Assembly (NCBI RefSeq): GCF_016117655.1
Contig: NZ_CP064936.1
Coordinates: forward strand, 1,736,001 to 1,800,000
Direction: 5' to 3'
DNA length: 64,000 nt
DNA from: Treponema peruense
GTDB taxonomy: Bacteria; Spirochaetota; Spirochaetia; Treponematales; Treponemataceae
The position numbers were made by a program, and so were the translations under genes. This document shows, piece after piece, positions 25,626-34,477 of this stretch (position 1 is its first letter; each line of letters begins with the position of its first letter). Below the pieces are notes generated by a model. The model ran no database searches. It saw nothing but the letters and a program-made list of their open reading frames with translations, and had not been told where the DNA came from.

Positions 25626-26984
25626 TCAGTTCTGCGGTAAAGGAGACTCTGCGTATTCTTCAGGAGGAATTTCAATTCCGCTTAAGTCCGAAAGTTTTTT
25701 GAGGGTTTCTTCCATTGAACTTGGGGAATATTCTTCCTGACACAAAAAATCTTCTATAGCCTGGTGATGGTCTATTGCTTCATCTATTTCCAGAGAATTT
25801 CCCTTCTGGTATATTCCGTCAATGATAACTTCTTCCTGCTGTGCATAGGTTGCCATCCAACGGCGCACTCTCTGGCACGCTTTCTGTGAATTAACGCCGG
25901 TAACACGTTTTGCAAGGCGGCTTATGCTTGCCATAATGTCAATTGCAGGATAGTGCTGTTTTGCGGCAAGGCTTCTGTTAAGCACAATGTGGCCGTCAAG
26001 AGTTCCCCTTACCTTGTCTGTTATAGGTTCATCAAGATCATCGCCGTCTACAAGAACAGTATAGAAGGCCGTAATTGAACCTTTAGAATTTGTTCCCGTA
26101 CGTTCAAGAAGTTTTGGAATCATATCAAAAACACTCGGAGGATAACCCCGCTGTGCAGGAGGTTCACCGGTGGCAAGACCTATTTCACGCTGGGCATGAG
26201 CAAAGCGCGTTACACTGTCAAACATAAGCATAACATCTTTTCCCTGGTCCCTGAAGTATTCGGCTATTGCTGTTGTAACATATGCGGCTCTGAGACGTGC
26301 AATTGAAGGCTGGTCACTTGTAGCAACAACGACAACTGAACGTTCCAGTCCCTTTTCACCAAGATCCCGGTTAATAAAGTCCATAACTTCTCGGCCACGT
26401 TCACCGACAAGTCCTATGATATTGACATCTGCATTGGTATTGCGTGCAATCATGGAAATCAATGTACTTTTTCCAACACCGCTTCCTGCAAAAATTCCCA
26501 TACGCTGGCCTTTTCCTACCGCAAGAAGGGAATCAATTGCCCTTACACCTGTTACAATCCTTCTGTCCACAGGCTTTCTTTCCATAGGATTCGGAGGACT
26601 GGCTATGGCAGGATAATATTCTTCGGCTGCTATTTCACCTTTACCGTCATAAGGATGGCCTGTTGCATCTACTACGCGTCCAAGAAGGGCGTTGCCGACC
26701 GGAACTTCAAGTACATGGCCAGAAGCAACAACTTCGGCTCCTACTTCTATTCCCCTTGTATCACCGTAAGTCATAAGGCGCACTGCATTGCCTTCAAGAC
26801 CCACAACTTCTGCAAGAAGCGGCTCTTCCCTCGTACCAACATGTATAGTACACATTTCGCCTATTACAGACCTTGGGCCGCGGCTTTCTACCATAAGCCA
26901 CTTTACGCCTGTAACATAACCTGTATATTTAATTGGTTCAGTTCTTTCTACAGTCTGAATATATTTGTCAAAAAAATTTTCCAT
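25626..26984 (-). CDS. fliI: Flagellum-specific ATPase FliI
   Basis: The 452-residue ATPase powers and orders export of rod, hook and filament subunits through the flagellar type III system. It is related to the F1 beta subunit: Walker A AGSGVGKST (166-174), GLVGERGREV, Walker B VMLMFDSVTRFAHAQREIGLATGEPPA, and the late FYTVLVDGDDLDEPI. C-terminal residues form the helical domain that contacts FliH and FliJ. fliH lies nine bases upstream and fliJ directly downstream. Confidence 0.97.
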   Translation of the reverse strand: MENFFDKYIQTVERTEPIKYTGYVTGVKWLMVESRGPRSVIGEMCTIHVGTREEPLLAEVVGLEGNAVRLMTYGDTRGIEVGAEVVASGHVLEVPVGNALLGRVVDATGHPYDGKGEIAAEEYYPAIASPPNPMERKPVDRRIVTGVRAIDSLLAVGKGQRMGIFAGSGVGKSTLISMIARNTNADVNIIGLVGERGREVMDFINRDLGEKGLERSVVVVATSDQPSIARLRAAYVTTAIAEYFRDQGKDVMLMFDSVTRFAHAQREIGLATGEPPAQRGYPPSVFDMIPKLLERTGTNSKGSITAFYTVLVDGDDLDEPITDKVRGTLDGHIVLNRSLAAKQHYPAIDIMASISRLAKRVTGVNSQKACQRVRRWMATYAQQEEVIIDGIYQKGNSLEIDEAIDHHQAIEDFLCQEEYSPSSMEETLKKLSDLSGIEIPPEEYAESPLPQN

Positions 26985-26993
26985 GCCTTCATC

Positions 26994-27926
26994 CTAGAGG
27001 TCCGGATTAATGACTTCTGATTTTCCGACAGTCTTGATTGGAGAAATGCTCAGAATCTGATTTTCGAGTTCAGAAAGCTGGCTTGAAATGCGTGCGTCTA
27101 TTGCTCCGAAATCTGTTTCTACAATACAGCCACCCTTTTCTACAGAGCTGTCTTCGACAACATGGATATTCGTTACGTTTTCTACCTGCTTGATAAAGTC
27201 AGAAATATGCTCTGAAGTAAGCTTAACATCAGAAAGATTTACACGAAGCGTAACCTCGCCCCTGCCCTTTACTTTTTTCAGAGCCTGAATGACATTTGCC
27301 ATAACGACGCTTTTCTGGTTTTCGCTCATTATCTTAACAACTTTGCGTGCTGTAAGAATTACAAGGCTTACTATCTGCTGCTCTGTTCCGTCAAGAATTT
27401 CCTGGCGTTTTGCCTGTACAGATTCGAGCATTTTGTGAATGCGTTCCACAAGGCGTTCTGCTTCTGCATTGCCTTCTTTATAGCCTTCTTCACGGCCCTT
27501 TTCCATTCCGTCTTGCCTGGAACGCTCGTAAACGGACTTTTCATCTTCGTGCGCTTTGTCCAGAATCTCACGGGCTTCGGCTTTTGCTTTTTCTACAATA
27601 GTATCTGCTTCTTTTTGGGCAGCAGTTTTAATTACAGCAGCCTGGTCTGTCTGTCTTTTTACTTCTGCAAAAGCTGCTTCCTGGGCATTTTTTACAATTC
27701 GGTCTGCTTCGGACTGGGCTTTTTCGAGCATTGCCGACTTTTCTTTTTCCCACTCGATTTTAAAAGCATCTGCTTCTTTTCTAAGGTCATCGGCGGTCGG
27801 CCCCGTATATTCAGGAACAGCCTCGACAACTTCCTCTACAGGAGGATTAAATTCCTTCGTAAGCTTAAGAATAACCTTGCCGTTCTTGTTATTTATCTCG
27901 CTTGGTCTGAAAACACTATGGGCCAT
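26994..27926 (-). CDS. fliH: Flagellar assembly protein FliH
   Basis: A 310-residue protein that, by family, forms a dimeric stalk which binds FliI and docks it to the C-ring (in spirochaetes as long spokes). Residues 50-190 are a charged, Ala/Glu/Lys-rich coiled coil (DRIVKNAQEAAFAEVKRQTDQA, EADTIVEKAKAEAREILDKA). The C-terminal 120 residues (LVILTARKVVKIM...VTLRVNLSDVKLT...GGCIVETDFGAIDARISSQLSEL) are the conserved FliH/YscL globular domain. It is longer than E. coli FliH (about 235), as is usual in spirochaetes. Confidence 0.93.
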   Translation of the reverse strand: MAHSVFRPSEINNKNGKVILKLTKEFNPPVEEVVEAVPEYTGPTADDLRKEADAFKIEWEKEKSAMLEKAQSEADRIVKNAQEAAFAEVKRQTDQAAVIKTAAQKEADTIVEKAKAEAREILDKAHEDEKSVYERSRQDGMEKGREEGYKEGNAEAERLVERIHKMLESVQAKRQEILDGTEQQIVSLVILTARKVVKIMSENQKSVVMANVIQALKKVKGRGEVTLRVNLSDVKLTSEHISDFIKQVENVTNIHVVEDSSVEKGGCIVETDFGAIDARISSQLSELENQILSISPIKTVGKSEVINPDL

Positions 27927-27943
27927 GACTTGACTCCCTTAAC

Positions 27944-29029
27944 TCAAACTACCATCTCATCGTCTGCAGAACGTGCGATAACAATTTCACCGCTGTCTTC
28001 AAGACGTCTGATTACAGAAACAATCTTCTGCTGGGACTCTTCAACATCCTTAAGACGTACAGGTCCCATGTATTCCATATCTTCCTTAAGCATACTTGCG
28101 GCACGCTTGGACATATTTCTGAAAATCTTGTCCTGAACTTCGGTATCAACAGATTTAAGGGCCTTTGCAAGTTCCTGAGTATCAACTTCGCGTAGAACCT
28201 TCTGAATAGCGCGGTCATCAAGCATAACAATATCTTCGAAAACGAACATGCGTTTCTTGATTTCTTCTGCAAGTTCAGGATCATCTTCTTCAAGGGTTTC
28301 AATAATAGCCTTTTCAGAAGAACGGTCAACAAGGTTAAGAATCTCAACAATGCTGTCAACACCACCGGCTGCCGTGTAGTCTTCGCTCGAAAGTGTTGAA
28401 AGTTTCTTTTCAAGAACGCGTTCAACTTCACGCAAAACCTCAGGTGAAGTTCTGTCCATTGTAGCAAGTCTTTTTGAAACTTCAGGCTGAATTTCCTGCG
28501 GCAGGTTCTGAAGAATCTGTGCTGCTTTCTGCGGATCAAGATAAGCCAGAATAAGCGAAATTGTCTGCGGATATTCCTGCTGTACAAAGTTCAGAAGGTG
28601 GGCCGGGTCAGTGCGCCTGATAAAGTCAAAAGGCCTGACCTGAAGTGAACTTGTAAGTCTGTTGATAATATCTATTGCCTTCTGGCTTCCCAATGACTTT
28701 TCCAGAAGTTCGCGGGCAAAATCAATACCACCGGTGGTAATAAAGTTCTGGGCCTGCATGAGTTCCTGAAATTCTTCAAGAACCTGATCCTTAAAGTCTG
28801 CATCAATTGTATCAAGACGGGCAATTTCAAAGGTAAGAGTTTCAACTTCATCTTCACGAAGGTGCTTCATAACTTCTGCAGAAACTTCGCTTCCCAGAGA
28901 AACCAGAAAAATAGCGGCCTTTTGTCTTCCGGTAAGGTTTTTGTAATCCTTTGCCGCGTTTTTCTTTTTTCCGCCTATTGTAGTTTTTGAGCCGGACTTT
29001 ACACCTGACTCTGAAACTTCTTCTGCCAT
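27944..29029 (-). CDS. fliG: Flagellar motor switch protein FliG
   Basis: A 361-residue rotor protein joining the MS-ring (FliF) to the C-ring and contacting the stator. N domain TGRQKAAIFLVSLGSEVSAEVMKHL; middle domain EYPQTISLILAYLDPQKAAQIL (EHPQ-type motif reads EYPQ); C domain with the charged helix MFVFEDIVMLDDRAIQKVLREVDTQELAKALKSVD. Spirochaetes encode two FliG paralogues; the one in this operon is the motor-forming FliG2 type by position. A 35-residue Lys/Ser/Gly-rich N-terminal extension precedes the first domain. Starts three bases after fliF. Confidence 0.96.
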   Translation of the reverse strand: MAEEVSESGVKSGSKTTIGGKKKNAAKDYKNLTGRQKAAIFLVSLGSEVSAEVMKHLREDEVETLTFEIARLDTIDADFKDQVLEEFQELMQAQNFITTGGIDFARELLEKSLGSQKAIDIINRLTSSLQVRPFDFIRRTDPAHLLNFVQQEYPQTISLILAYLDPQKAAQILQNLPQEIQPEVSKRLATMDRTSPEVLREVERVLEKKLSTLSSEDYTAAGGVDSIVEILNLVDRSSEKAIIETLEEDDPELAEEIKKRMFVFEDIVMLDDRAIQKVLREVDTQELAKALKSVDTEVQDKIFRNMSKRAASMLKEDMEYMGPVRLKDVEESQQKIVSVIRRLEDSGEIVIARSADDEMVV

Positions 29030-29032
29030 TTT

Positions 29033-30742
29033 CTATTCCTCCATAAGCCAGGTACGGATAAGCATGGCAACATCTTCGGGATGTTCCTTTGCCATAGCGA
29101 CCGCATTTTCCTGAAGTTCGGCGCGCTTTCTTTCTTCGACAGACATTGTAACTTCCATACCCTGTTCCTTTGCGGCCCAAAGTGCGGCTTCACGGTCTGC
29201 CTGCTGTTTTCTAAGAAGTTCTTCTTCCCTAAGTCTGCGGCGGCGTTCAATTTCACGGCTGATAACCCTGAACAGAATAAATGCCACAAGCACAACCGCG
29301 ACTCCGATAAGCGAGAACATTATGGTGCGTTTTGTCTGCTGGGCTTTACGGTAAGCATCGTCTTCCCGCTGGAATTCCTCTGTGCGGTCAAACATTACGT
29401 TGGTAACCGTAACATTGTCCCCGCGGGCCTTGTCACAGCCAATGGCATCTTCAACAAGTTTCTGTATTTTCCTGATTTCCTCTTCGGGAATAGGAGTATA
29501 TACACGCATTATGCCACCGCTTTCGGTAAGCCTTAATTGTCCTGTTTCATCGTAAACTCGGTTCCATGTACCGTCAATATTCACAGAAACAGTGCGACGT
29601 CCCATGGAAGGGCTTGTTTTTTGAACAATATTCTTTTCGTTAAGGGCATTGTTTACCTTGCGGCCGGTTTCTTTTGAAGTTCCTATGACATTTGACATAT
29701 CGCTGTAAACCGGCGGATTCTGTCCTTCCACTCCGGCAGGTCCTTCGGGATTGTATCCTGTTCCGGTAAACGTTTTTTCTACACTTTCTTCTGAAAGAAC
29801 AAGATTGTCGCGTATATCACTGTCATCATAAGGCGTATTGGGGTTGTCGGGCTTGATTGTAACACCGTAATATTCTTTTGCAGTAGTGGTGCTCTCTGAC
29901 ATGTCCATTTCTATCTTCATGTTTACGACACCCACGCGCTTTTGAGAATATGTTTTTGTAAGAGACTTAAGAATCTCTCTTGTATAGTAAACTTCCTGCT
30001 CCTGGATAAGTTTCTGCTGCTTTTTTATATTATTGATGCGGTCGGTTTCGGCCATTCCTTCAAAATTGTTTATTTCAGAACCGGTCGCTCCGTCAAAAAT
30101 ACTGATATTTTCTTCTTTAAGTCCTTCTACGCTTCTCTGTATAAGGTGAACCAGTCCCTTGATTTTGCGCTTGTCTTCAAGAATACCGCTGGAACCGTTG
30201 GCATAAAGAACAACAGAAGCACTTGCCGGCTGCTGTTCTGAAGCAAAAAGCGTTTCGTCAGGAAGAGTAAGATTTACATTTGCCTGCTGGATATAGTCAA
30301 GGGATTCAAGATGTGACTTTAGAGCCAGTTCCTGCGAGCGCAGCCAGTTTACCTTGTCATCAAAATCATTGCGTGACCAGCGCGTAACATCAAAAAGACT
30401 GTACGCATCCATTGATTTTGGTTCAAGCCCTTCTGAAATAAGGACGGAACGGTAGCGTTTTGCAACAGACTCATCGTCAACAGAAATGTATCCGTCGGCA
30501 GAAACATAAGCTTTTACGTTGTCTTTGTCCAGCCTGAACATAATTCTGTCACGTTCAGCTTCATCCCTTACAGGAGCATTGAACAGCCGCACCGTAGCAG
30601 GACGTGATGAAAATGAAGCCGTAAGAACAACAGCCGCTACAGCCACGACTGCAATTCCTATTCCTATCCCTTTCTGAAGGGGAGTCCACTTCCCCCATTT
30701 TTCTTTTATGGTTCCAAATATTTTTTTAAACCATTCGTTCAT
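29033..30742 (-). CDS. fliF: Flagellar MS-ring protein FliF
   Basis: A 569-residue inner-membrane protein that polymerises into the MS-ring, the base of the flagellar motor. It has a transmembrane helix near residues 22-44 (GIGIGIAVVAVAAVVLTASF), the ring-building domains (VAKRYRSVLISEGLEP, LNRW-like VNWLRSQELALKSHLESLDYIQQANVNLTLP), a second transmembrane helix near 455-475 (IMFSLIGVAVVLVAFILFRV) and a C-terminal FliG-binding tail. The ATG at 30742 follows GGGAGGGG; a longer frame from 30781 is not favoured. Confidence 0.96.
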   Translation of the reverse strand: MNEWFKKIFGTIKEKWGKWTPLQKGIGIGIAVVAVAAVVLTASFSSRPATVRLFNAPVRDEAERDRIMFRLDKDNVKAYVSADGYISVDDESVAKRYRSVLISEGLEPKSMDAYSLFDVTRWSRNDFDDKVNWLRSQELALKSHLESLDYIQQANVNLTLPDETLFASEQQPASASVVLYANGSSGILEDKRKIKGLVHLIQRSVEGLKEENISIFDGATGSEINNFEGMAETDRINNIKKQQKLIQEQEVYYTREILKSLTKTYSQKRVGVVNMKIEMDMSESTTTAKEYYGVTIKPDNPNTPYDDSDIRDNLVLSEESVEKTFTGTGYNPEGPAGVEGQNPPVYSDMSNVIGTSKETGRKVNNALNEKNIVQKTSPSMGRRTVSVNIDGTWNRVYDETGQLRLTESGGIMRVYTPIPEEEIRKIQKLVEDAIGCDKARGDNVTVTNVMFDRTEEFQREDDAYRKAQQTKRTIMFSLIGVAVVLVAFILFRVISREIERRRRLREEELLRKQQADREAALWAAKEQGMEVTMSVEERKRAELQENAVAMAKEHPEDVAMLIRTWLMEE

Positions 30743-30838
30743 CTGCCCCTCCCGTGAACGAATTTTTATGACACTCAGCAATAATGCATAAAACTATTTT
30801 ATTTACATTAGGCAAAAACCTAAAGACACTTGCTCTAT

Positions 30839-30867
30839 AGTATATCATGCAGAGGAGAATTTGAAAA
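30839..30867 (-). promoter_or_regulatory. Possible internal promoter before fliF
   Basis: In the 165-base fliE-fliF gap the minus strand has TTTTCA (30867-30862), 17 bases, and TGATATACT, an extended -10 with TATACT at 30844-30839. It could give fliF-fliJ transcription separate from flgB-flgC-fliE. Confidence 0.42.
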
Positions 30868-30907
30868 GAGTTTTAGGCTATACACGCCGTTTTATTCAGA
30901 ATAAATG

Positions 30908-31240
30908 CTATCTGTTCTGTGAAAGTTCCGTCCAGCCGCTTACAAGCCTGTCAATAACGGTCTGAGCCAGGTTAAGTGACATCTGTGCTTTTGCCATTGC
31001 GGTTGCAACATCATGAATATCTACGCTGTCGGGGTCTGTGATTACCTGTTCCTGGATTTTTGCTACATCAACCTGATTGGAATTCATGCGGTTAACAGCA
31101 TCCATAAGAAATGTCTCAAAAGAACCCTTTTTGTTTTCAGAACCGTCAACATAAGACGAAACTGCCTGTGACAAAGGTTTTGTTCCAATATGAGCCGGAT
31201 TTGATCTGTTAAGTTCAAGACTTCCTATGCTGAATTCCAT
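30908..31240 (-). CDS. fliE: Flagellar hook-basal body protein FliE
   Basis: A 110-residue periplasmic adaptor between the MS-ring and the rod. The conserved C-terminal helices are clear (FETFLMDAVNRMNSNQVDVAKIQEQVITDPDSVDIHDVATAMAKAQMSLNLAQTVIDRLVSGW). GGGGGAAACA precedes the ATG. It lies between flgC and fliF as in most flgBC-fliE operons; a 165-base gap with a possible promoter follows. Confidence 0.94.
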   Translation of the reverse strand: MEFSIGSLELNRSNPAHIGTKPLSQAVSSYVDGSENKKGSFETFLMDAVNRMNSNQVDVAKIQEQVITDPDSVDIHDVATAMAKAQMSLNLAQTVIDRLVSGWTELSQNR

Positions 31241-31314
31241 TGTTTCCCCCGGAAAAAGTAATCAAGGTAGCATTCATAAACTGAAGTTTTCAGATGCTAC
31301 CTCTTATATTACAA

Positions 31315-31776
31315 CTATCTTGCGGCAATTTCCAGTGCAGCAGAGAACATTTCCTTGCTTCCCTGAATAACAGAGCTATTGGCTTCGTAAGCCCTGTTTG
31401 CACTTATCATGTCTACCATTTCGTTAACAATATTGACATTCGGATATTCGACATAACCCTTGTCGGGGCCTGACTGGATTGCATCGGGATGGGTCGGGTC
31501 GTAAACCATGCGTCCCCTTTCGGTATCCTTTACAATTTCACTTACACGCACACCTTTTCCAGGACCGTTATCCATGGAAGCGTCAACAAAAGGAGAACGC
31601 CAGACAGGATTTTCAGAAGCTACAGGCTGGACAATAACGCTCTGCCTTCTGTAAGCGCCACCTTCCTGTGTTCTTGTAGTAGTTGCATTTGCTATGTTAT
31701 TGCTTATTACGTCGGTGCGCAGACGCTCTACGCTCATTCCTGTTGCTGCAATATTAATACTTGTAAAAAGTCCCAT
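31315..31776 (-). CDS. flgC: Flagellar basal-body rod protein FlgC
   Basis: A 153-residue proximal rod subunit. It shows the rod-protein N-terminal motif (TSINIAATGMSVERLRTDVISNNIANATTTRT) and the C-terminal heptad motif (NVNIVNEMVDMISANRAYEANSSVIQGSKEMFSAALEIA) that form the D0 coiled coil. AGGAGG lies seven bases before the ATG. Exported by the flagellar type III apparatus, so no signal peptide is expected. Confidence 0.96.
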   Translation of the reverse strand: MGLFTSINIAATGMSVERLRTDVISNNIANATTTRTQEGGAYRRQSVIVQPVASENPVWRSPFVDASMDNGPGKGVRVSEIVKDTERGRMVYDPTHPDAIQSGPDKGYVEYPNVNIVNEMVDMISANRAYEANSSVIQGSKEMFSAALEIAAR

Positions 31777-31839
31777 TTTTTATTCCTCCTGTAAAAGACG
31801 CTGCCCTTCCTGCTGATTTTTATACGCCCTCAACGGCTA

Positions 31840-32265
31840 TCATATCTTTTTCATTGCAGTATTAACCTGAGAAAATTCAAAACTTTCAAGTTGGGTAAGA
31901 AGCCTGTACTGCATCTGAATCTGAACAATATTCATAGCTTCCTGTTCGGCATCAACATTGTTTCCGTTTGCCTTTGAAACTGTTGTCCAGTCAGTAACCC
32001 TGCGCGGCTCTACAGACCTCCAGTCACGCGGCATTTCGCTGCTTATATGGCGGGGATCTGTGGTTATCATGCGGAATCCTTCACCGGAATTGTCCCTTGA
32101 CTCGAACGCCCGCTTGAGTTCGCTTTCAAAGTTTACGGACTGCCTTTTGTAATTGGGAACTTCGCTGTTGGCAATGTTGTTTGCCGTTACCTGATAGCGC
32201 AGGCTTGAAACATCAAGAGCCCTGTGGAGTAAATCTACTGAATTTGAAAAACTGTTCATACCCAT
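31840..32265 (-). CDS. flgB: Flagellar basal-body rod protein FlgB
   Basis: A 141-residue proximal rod subunit; first gene of the flagellar operon here. N-terminal rod motif LLHRALDVSSLRYQVTANNIANSEVPNYKRQSV and C-terminal MNIVQIQMQYRLLTQLESFEFSQVNTAMKKI are typical. Translation may begin at ATG 32265 or at the ATG two codons later (32259); neither has a strong ribosome binding site. In many bacteria hslU (or codY) directly precedes flgB; here a restriction island on the opposite strand separates them. Confidence 0.95.
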   Translation of the reverse strand: MGMNSFSNSVDLLHRALDVSSLRYQVTANNIANSEVPNYKRQSVNFESELKRAFESRDNSGEGFRMITTDPRHISSEMPRDWRSVEPRRVTDWTTVSKANGNNVDAEQEAMNIVQIQMQYRLLTQLESFEFSQVNTAMKKI

Positions 32266-32272
32266 ACTAAAA

Positions 32273-32299
32273 GAATCGGCACGGCAAAGAAAAAAATTA
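32273..32299 (-). promoter_or_regulatory. Sigma28-like promoter candidate for the flgB operon
   Basis: Minus strand TAAT (32299-32296), exactly 15 bases, then GCCGATTC (32280-32273). The sigma28 (FliA) consensus is TAAA-N15-GCCGATAA. The -10-like element ends seven bases before the first flgB ATG, which is very close. Confidence 0.42.
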
Positions 32300-32325
32300 G
32301 AAAAAAAAGAGCCGCCCGGTTAGGT

Positions 32326-32343
32326 GGACTCACTAAGGGATTT
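32326..32343 (-). repeat. Left arm of an imperfect inverted repeat flanking the restriction island
   Basis: Read on the minus strand: AAATCCCTTAGTGAGTCC. The plus-strand sequence at 41741-41759 is AAATCCCTAAGTGAAGTCC, differing by one substitution and one inserted base. The two arms enclose the restriction island. Confidence 0.55.
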
Positions 32344-32360
32344 TTAACCCTTTAAAAATT

Positions 32361-32397
32361 CGGCATAACTTACAGCATTGTAGGTTATGCCGTTTTT
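32361..32397. terminator. Bidirectional terminator-type hairpin at the left island border
   Basis: CGGCATAACTTACA (32361-32374) pairs through 14 bp (one G-T) with TGTAGGTTATGCCG (32379-32392) around GCAT. The plus strand continues with TTTTTG, and the minus strand with AATTTTT, so it could stop transcripts from either side. Confidence 0.75.
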
Positions 32398-32402
32398 GTT
32401 TA

Positions 32403-32498
32403 TTCTGTAGGAATATAAACTGCCCCAATGAAGTTCCAATGGATGCAGATTGTCTGTTTCTTGATTCTTGTTCCCAGTACCTCTTTTCTTTCTGAGAT
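32403..32498 (-). pseudogene. Possible remnant of a recombinase-like gene
   Basis: A minus-strand frame without a start codon ends at 32411 with a protein-like tail: EVLGTRIKKQ followed by TICIHWNFIGAVYIPTE. The IHWNFIGAV pattern recalls the extreme C-terminus of some large serine recombinases, but this is recall from pattern only. An overlapping frame (ending NKNGITYNAVSYAEFLKG near 32346) also looks coding and runs through the hairpin. One of them may be the tail of a lost mobility gene. Confidence 0.28.
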
Positions 32499-32605
32499 TT
32501 ATTATATCTTATTAGCCACTCCTGTTACAACATTAGTATAGCACTTCACTTTTTTGAAAAAAGATAAAAAAATATCCCAAAACCAGATGAGGTAGTCTTG
32601 GGAGG

Positions 32606-32634
32606 TAGAAAAATTCATAAATATATGATATAAT
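32606..32634 (+). promoter_or_regulatory. Promoter of the restriction-modification operon
   Basis: TAGAAA at 32606-32611, 17 bases, TATAAT at 32629-32634 with an extended -10 TG at 32626-32627. A 6-bp inverted repeat TCCCAA/TTGGGA (32575-32580, 32598-32603) sits just upstream and could be an operator for the XRE protein. Confidence 0.6.
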
Positions 32635-32675
32635 AACGCTATATTACTGAAATATTTGAGTAAAGGAGATGCAAC

Positions 32676-32909
32676 ATGGGATTTCCAGAAGAAATTAAAA
32701 GAATCAGACAACGATGTTTTCTGACACAGCAAGATTTTGCCAAAGAAATACAGGTGGCATTTTCTACTGTGAATAGATGGGAAGGCGGTAAAGCGAAGCC
32801 TAACCTAAATGCAATGAAAAATATAAAGGAGTTCTGCCTTAAGAAGGATGTTGATTATACAGGTGTTGAAGAGGCATGGCTTGATTTTAAAGTGGAGGGA
32901 AAAAGATAA
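32676..32909 (+). CDS. XRE-family helix-turn-helix regulator (controller-like)
   Basis: A 77-residue DNA-binding protein with a Cro/C1-type helix-turn-helix ([48 protein letters not shown], residues 5-53). The last 25 residues are not part of the domain. AAAGGAG precedes the ATG. Its stop overlaps the hsdM start (TAATG), so it is made with the methyltransferase. Small XRE proteins at the head of restriction operons usually act as controller (C) proteins that delay the nuclease; that role is inferred here. Confidence 0.85.
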   Translation: MGFPEEIKRIRQRCFLTQQDFAKEIQVAFSTVNRWEGGKAKPNLNAMKNIKEFCLKKDVDYTGVEEAWLDFKVEGKR

Positions 32910-34477
32910 TGGCTATCGATAATAAGAAGGAACAGGAACGCGATGAACTTCACAGAGCTATATGGGCAATCGCAGATGAACTTCGTGGTGCTGTAGATGG
33001 TTGGGACTTCAAAAACTATGTACTTGGCACTATGTTCTATAGATATATTTCTGAAAATATTGCGAACTATATCAACGAAGGTGAAATTGAAGCAGGTAAT
33101 ACTGATTTTGAATATTCAAAAATGAGTGATGACGATGCAGAGGAAGCAAGAGAAGGTCTTGTTCAGGCAAAAGGTTTCTTTATCCTTCCTTCTGAACTTT
33201 TCTGCAATGTAAGATCAAAAGCTAAGGATGATGAAAACCTTAATGAAACACTTGAAAAGGTATTCCGTCACATAGAAGAGTCTGCTAAAGGCAGTGAATC
33301 CGAATCTGATTTTGCAGGACTTTTCGATGACTTCGATGTAAACAGCAACAAACTTGGTTCAACTGTTGCAAAGAGAAATGAAAAGCTTTGTAAACTTCTT
33401 GATGGTGTAGCTGATATGAATCTTGGTGATGTTAAGAATCATGATATTGATGCATTCGGTGATGCCTATGAATACCTTATGACTATGTACGCATCCAATG
33501 CAGGTAAATCCGGTGGTGAGTTCTTCACTCCTGCTGATGTATCAGAACTTCTTACAAGACTTGGTACAGTTGGCAAGACTGAAATCAACAAAGTTTATGA
33601 CCCGGCCTGTGGCTCTGGCTCACTGCTGTTAAAGGCAGAAAAAGTTCTTGGCAGAGATAAGGTGCGTAATGGTTTCTACGGACAGGAAATCAATATCACA
33701 ACCTACAACCTTTGCCGTATCAATATGTTCTTACACGATATCGGTTTTGATAAATTCAATATTGCTTGTGAAGATACACTTATAGCACCTGCACATTGGG
33801 ATGATGAACCTTTTGAACTAATCGTTTCAAATCCACCATACTCAATCAAGTGGGCTGGTGATGATAATCCATTACTTATCAGTGATCCTCGTTTTGCACC
33901 TGCAGGTGTTCTTGCACCTAAGAGTAAGGCTGACCTTGCATTCATTATGCACAGTCTTTCTTGGCTTGCATCGAACGGAACTGCTGCGATTGTATGTTTC
34001 CCCGGTATTATGTACCGTGGCGGTGCAGAACAGAAAATAAGAAAGTATCTTGTTGATAACAACTTTATTGATTGCGTTATTCAGTTACCTTCTAACCTTT
34101 TCTTTGGAACATCTATAGCAACTTGTATTATGGTTCTTAAGAAGAATAAGGTAGACAACAGAACTCTGTTTATCGATGCAACTAACGAATGTATTAAGGT
34201 AACAAACAACAATAAGCTTACAGCTGAAAACATGGATAAGATTGTAGACTGCTTTGCAAATAGAACAGAAACAAAGCATTTTTCACACCTTGCAACCTAT
34301 GATGAAATTGAAGAAAACGACTATAATCTTTCTGTCTCAACTTACGTTGAAGCCGAGGATACAAGAGAAAAAATCGATATTGTTAAACTTAATGCAGAAA
34401 TAAAAGAAATTGTCGCTCGTGAAGAGACCTTAAGAAAAGCAATTGATGAGATAATTGCGGAAATCGAGGTGGGATGA
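32909..34477 (+). CDS. hsdM: Type I restriction-modification methyltransferase subunit HsdM
   Basis: A 522-residue N6-adenine DNA methyltransferase subunit; two HsdM bind one HsdS and use S-adenosylmethionine. The N-terminal HsdM helical domain ([38 protein letters not shown]) is followed by [16 protein letters not shown]-binding DPACGSGS (231-238) and catalytic NPPY (308-311). A C-terminal coiled coil (about 485-522) fits the HsdS contact. Overlaps with the XRE gene upstream and rhuM downstream (ATGATG across the stop) indicate tight coupling. Confidence 0.96.
   Translation: MAIDNKKEQERDELHRAIWAIADELRGAVDGWDFKNYVLGTMFYRYISENIANYINEGEIEAGNTDFEYSKMSDDDAEEAREGLVQAKGFFILPSELFCNVRSKAKDDENLNETLEKVFRHIEESAKGSESESDFAGLFDDFDVNSNKLGSTVAKRNEKLCKLLDGVADMNLGDVKNHDIDAFGDAYEYLMTMYASNAGKSGGEFFTPADVSELLTRLGTVGKTEINKVYDPACGSGSLLLKAEKVLGRDKVRNGFYGQEINITTYNLCRINMFLHDIGFDKFNIACEDTLIAPAHWDDEPFELIVSNPPYSIKWAGDDNPLLISDPRFAPAGVLAPKSKADLAFIMHSLSWLASNGTAAIVCFPGIMYRGGAEQKIRKYLVDNNFIDCVIQLPSNLFFGTSIATCIMVLKKNKVDNRTLFIDATNECIKVTNNNKLTAENMDKIVDCFANRTETKHFSHLATYDEIEENDYNLSVSTYVEAEDTREKIDIVKLNAEIKEIVAREETLRKAIDEIIAEIEVG

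Noticed and set aside
27435-28136. A 233-codon plus-strand frame opposite fliH and fliG
   Set aside because: Antisense to two well-supported flagellar genes; Phe/Cys/Ser-rich shadow.
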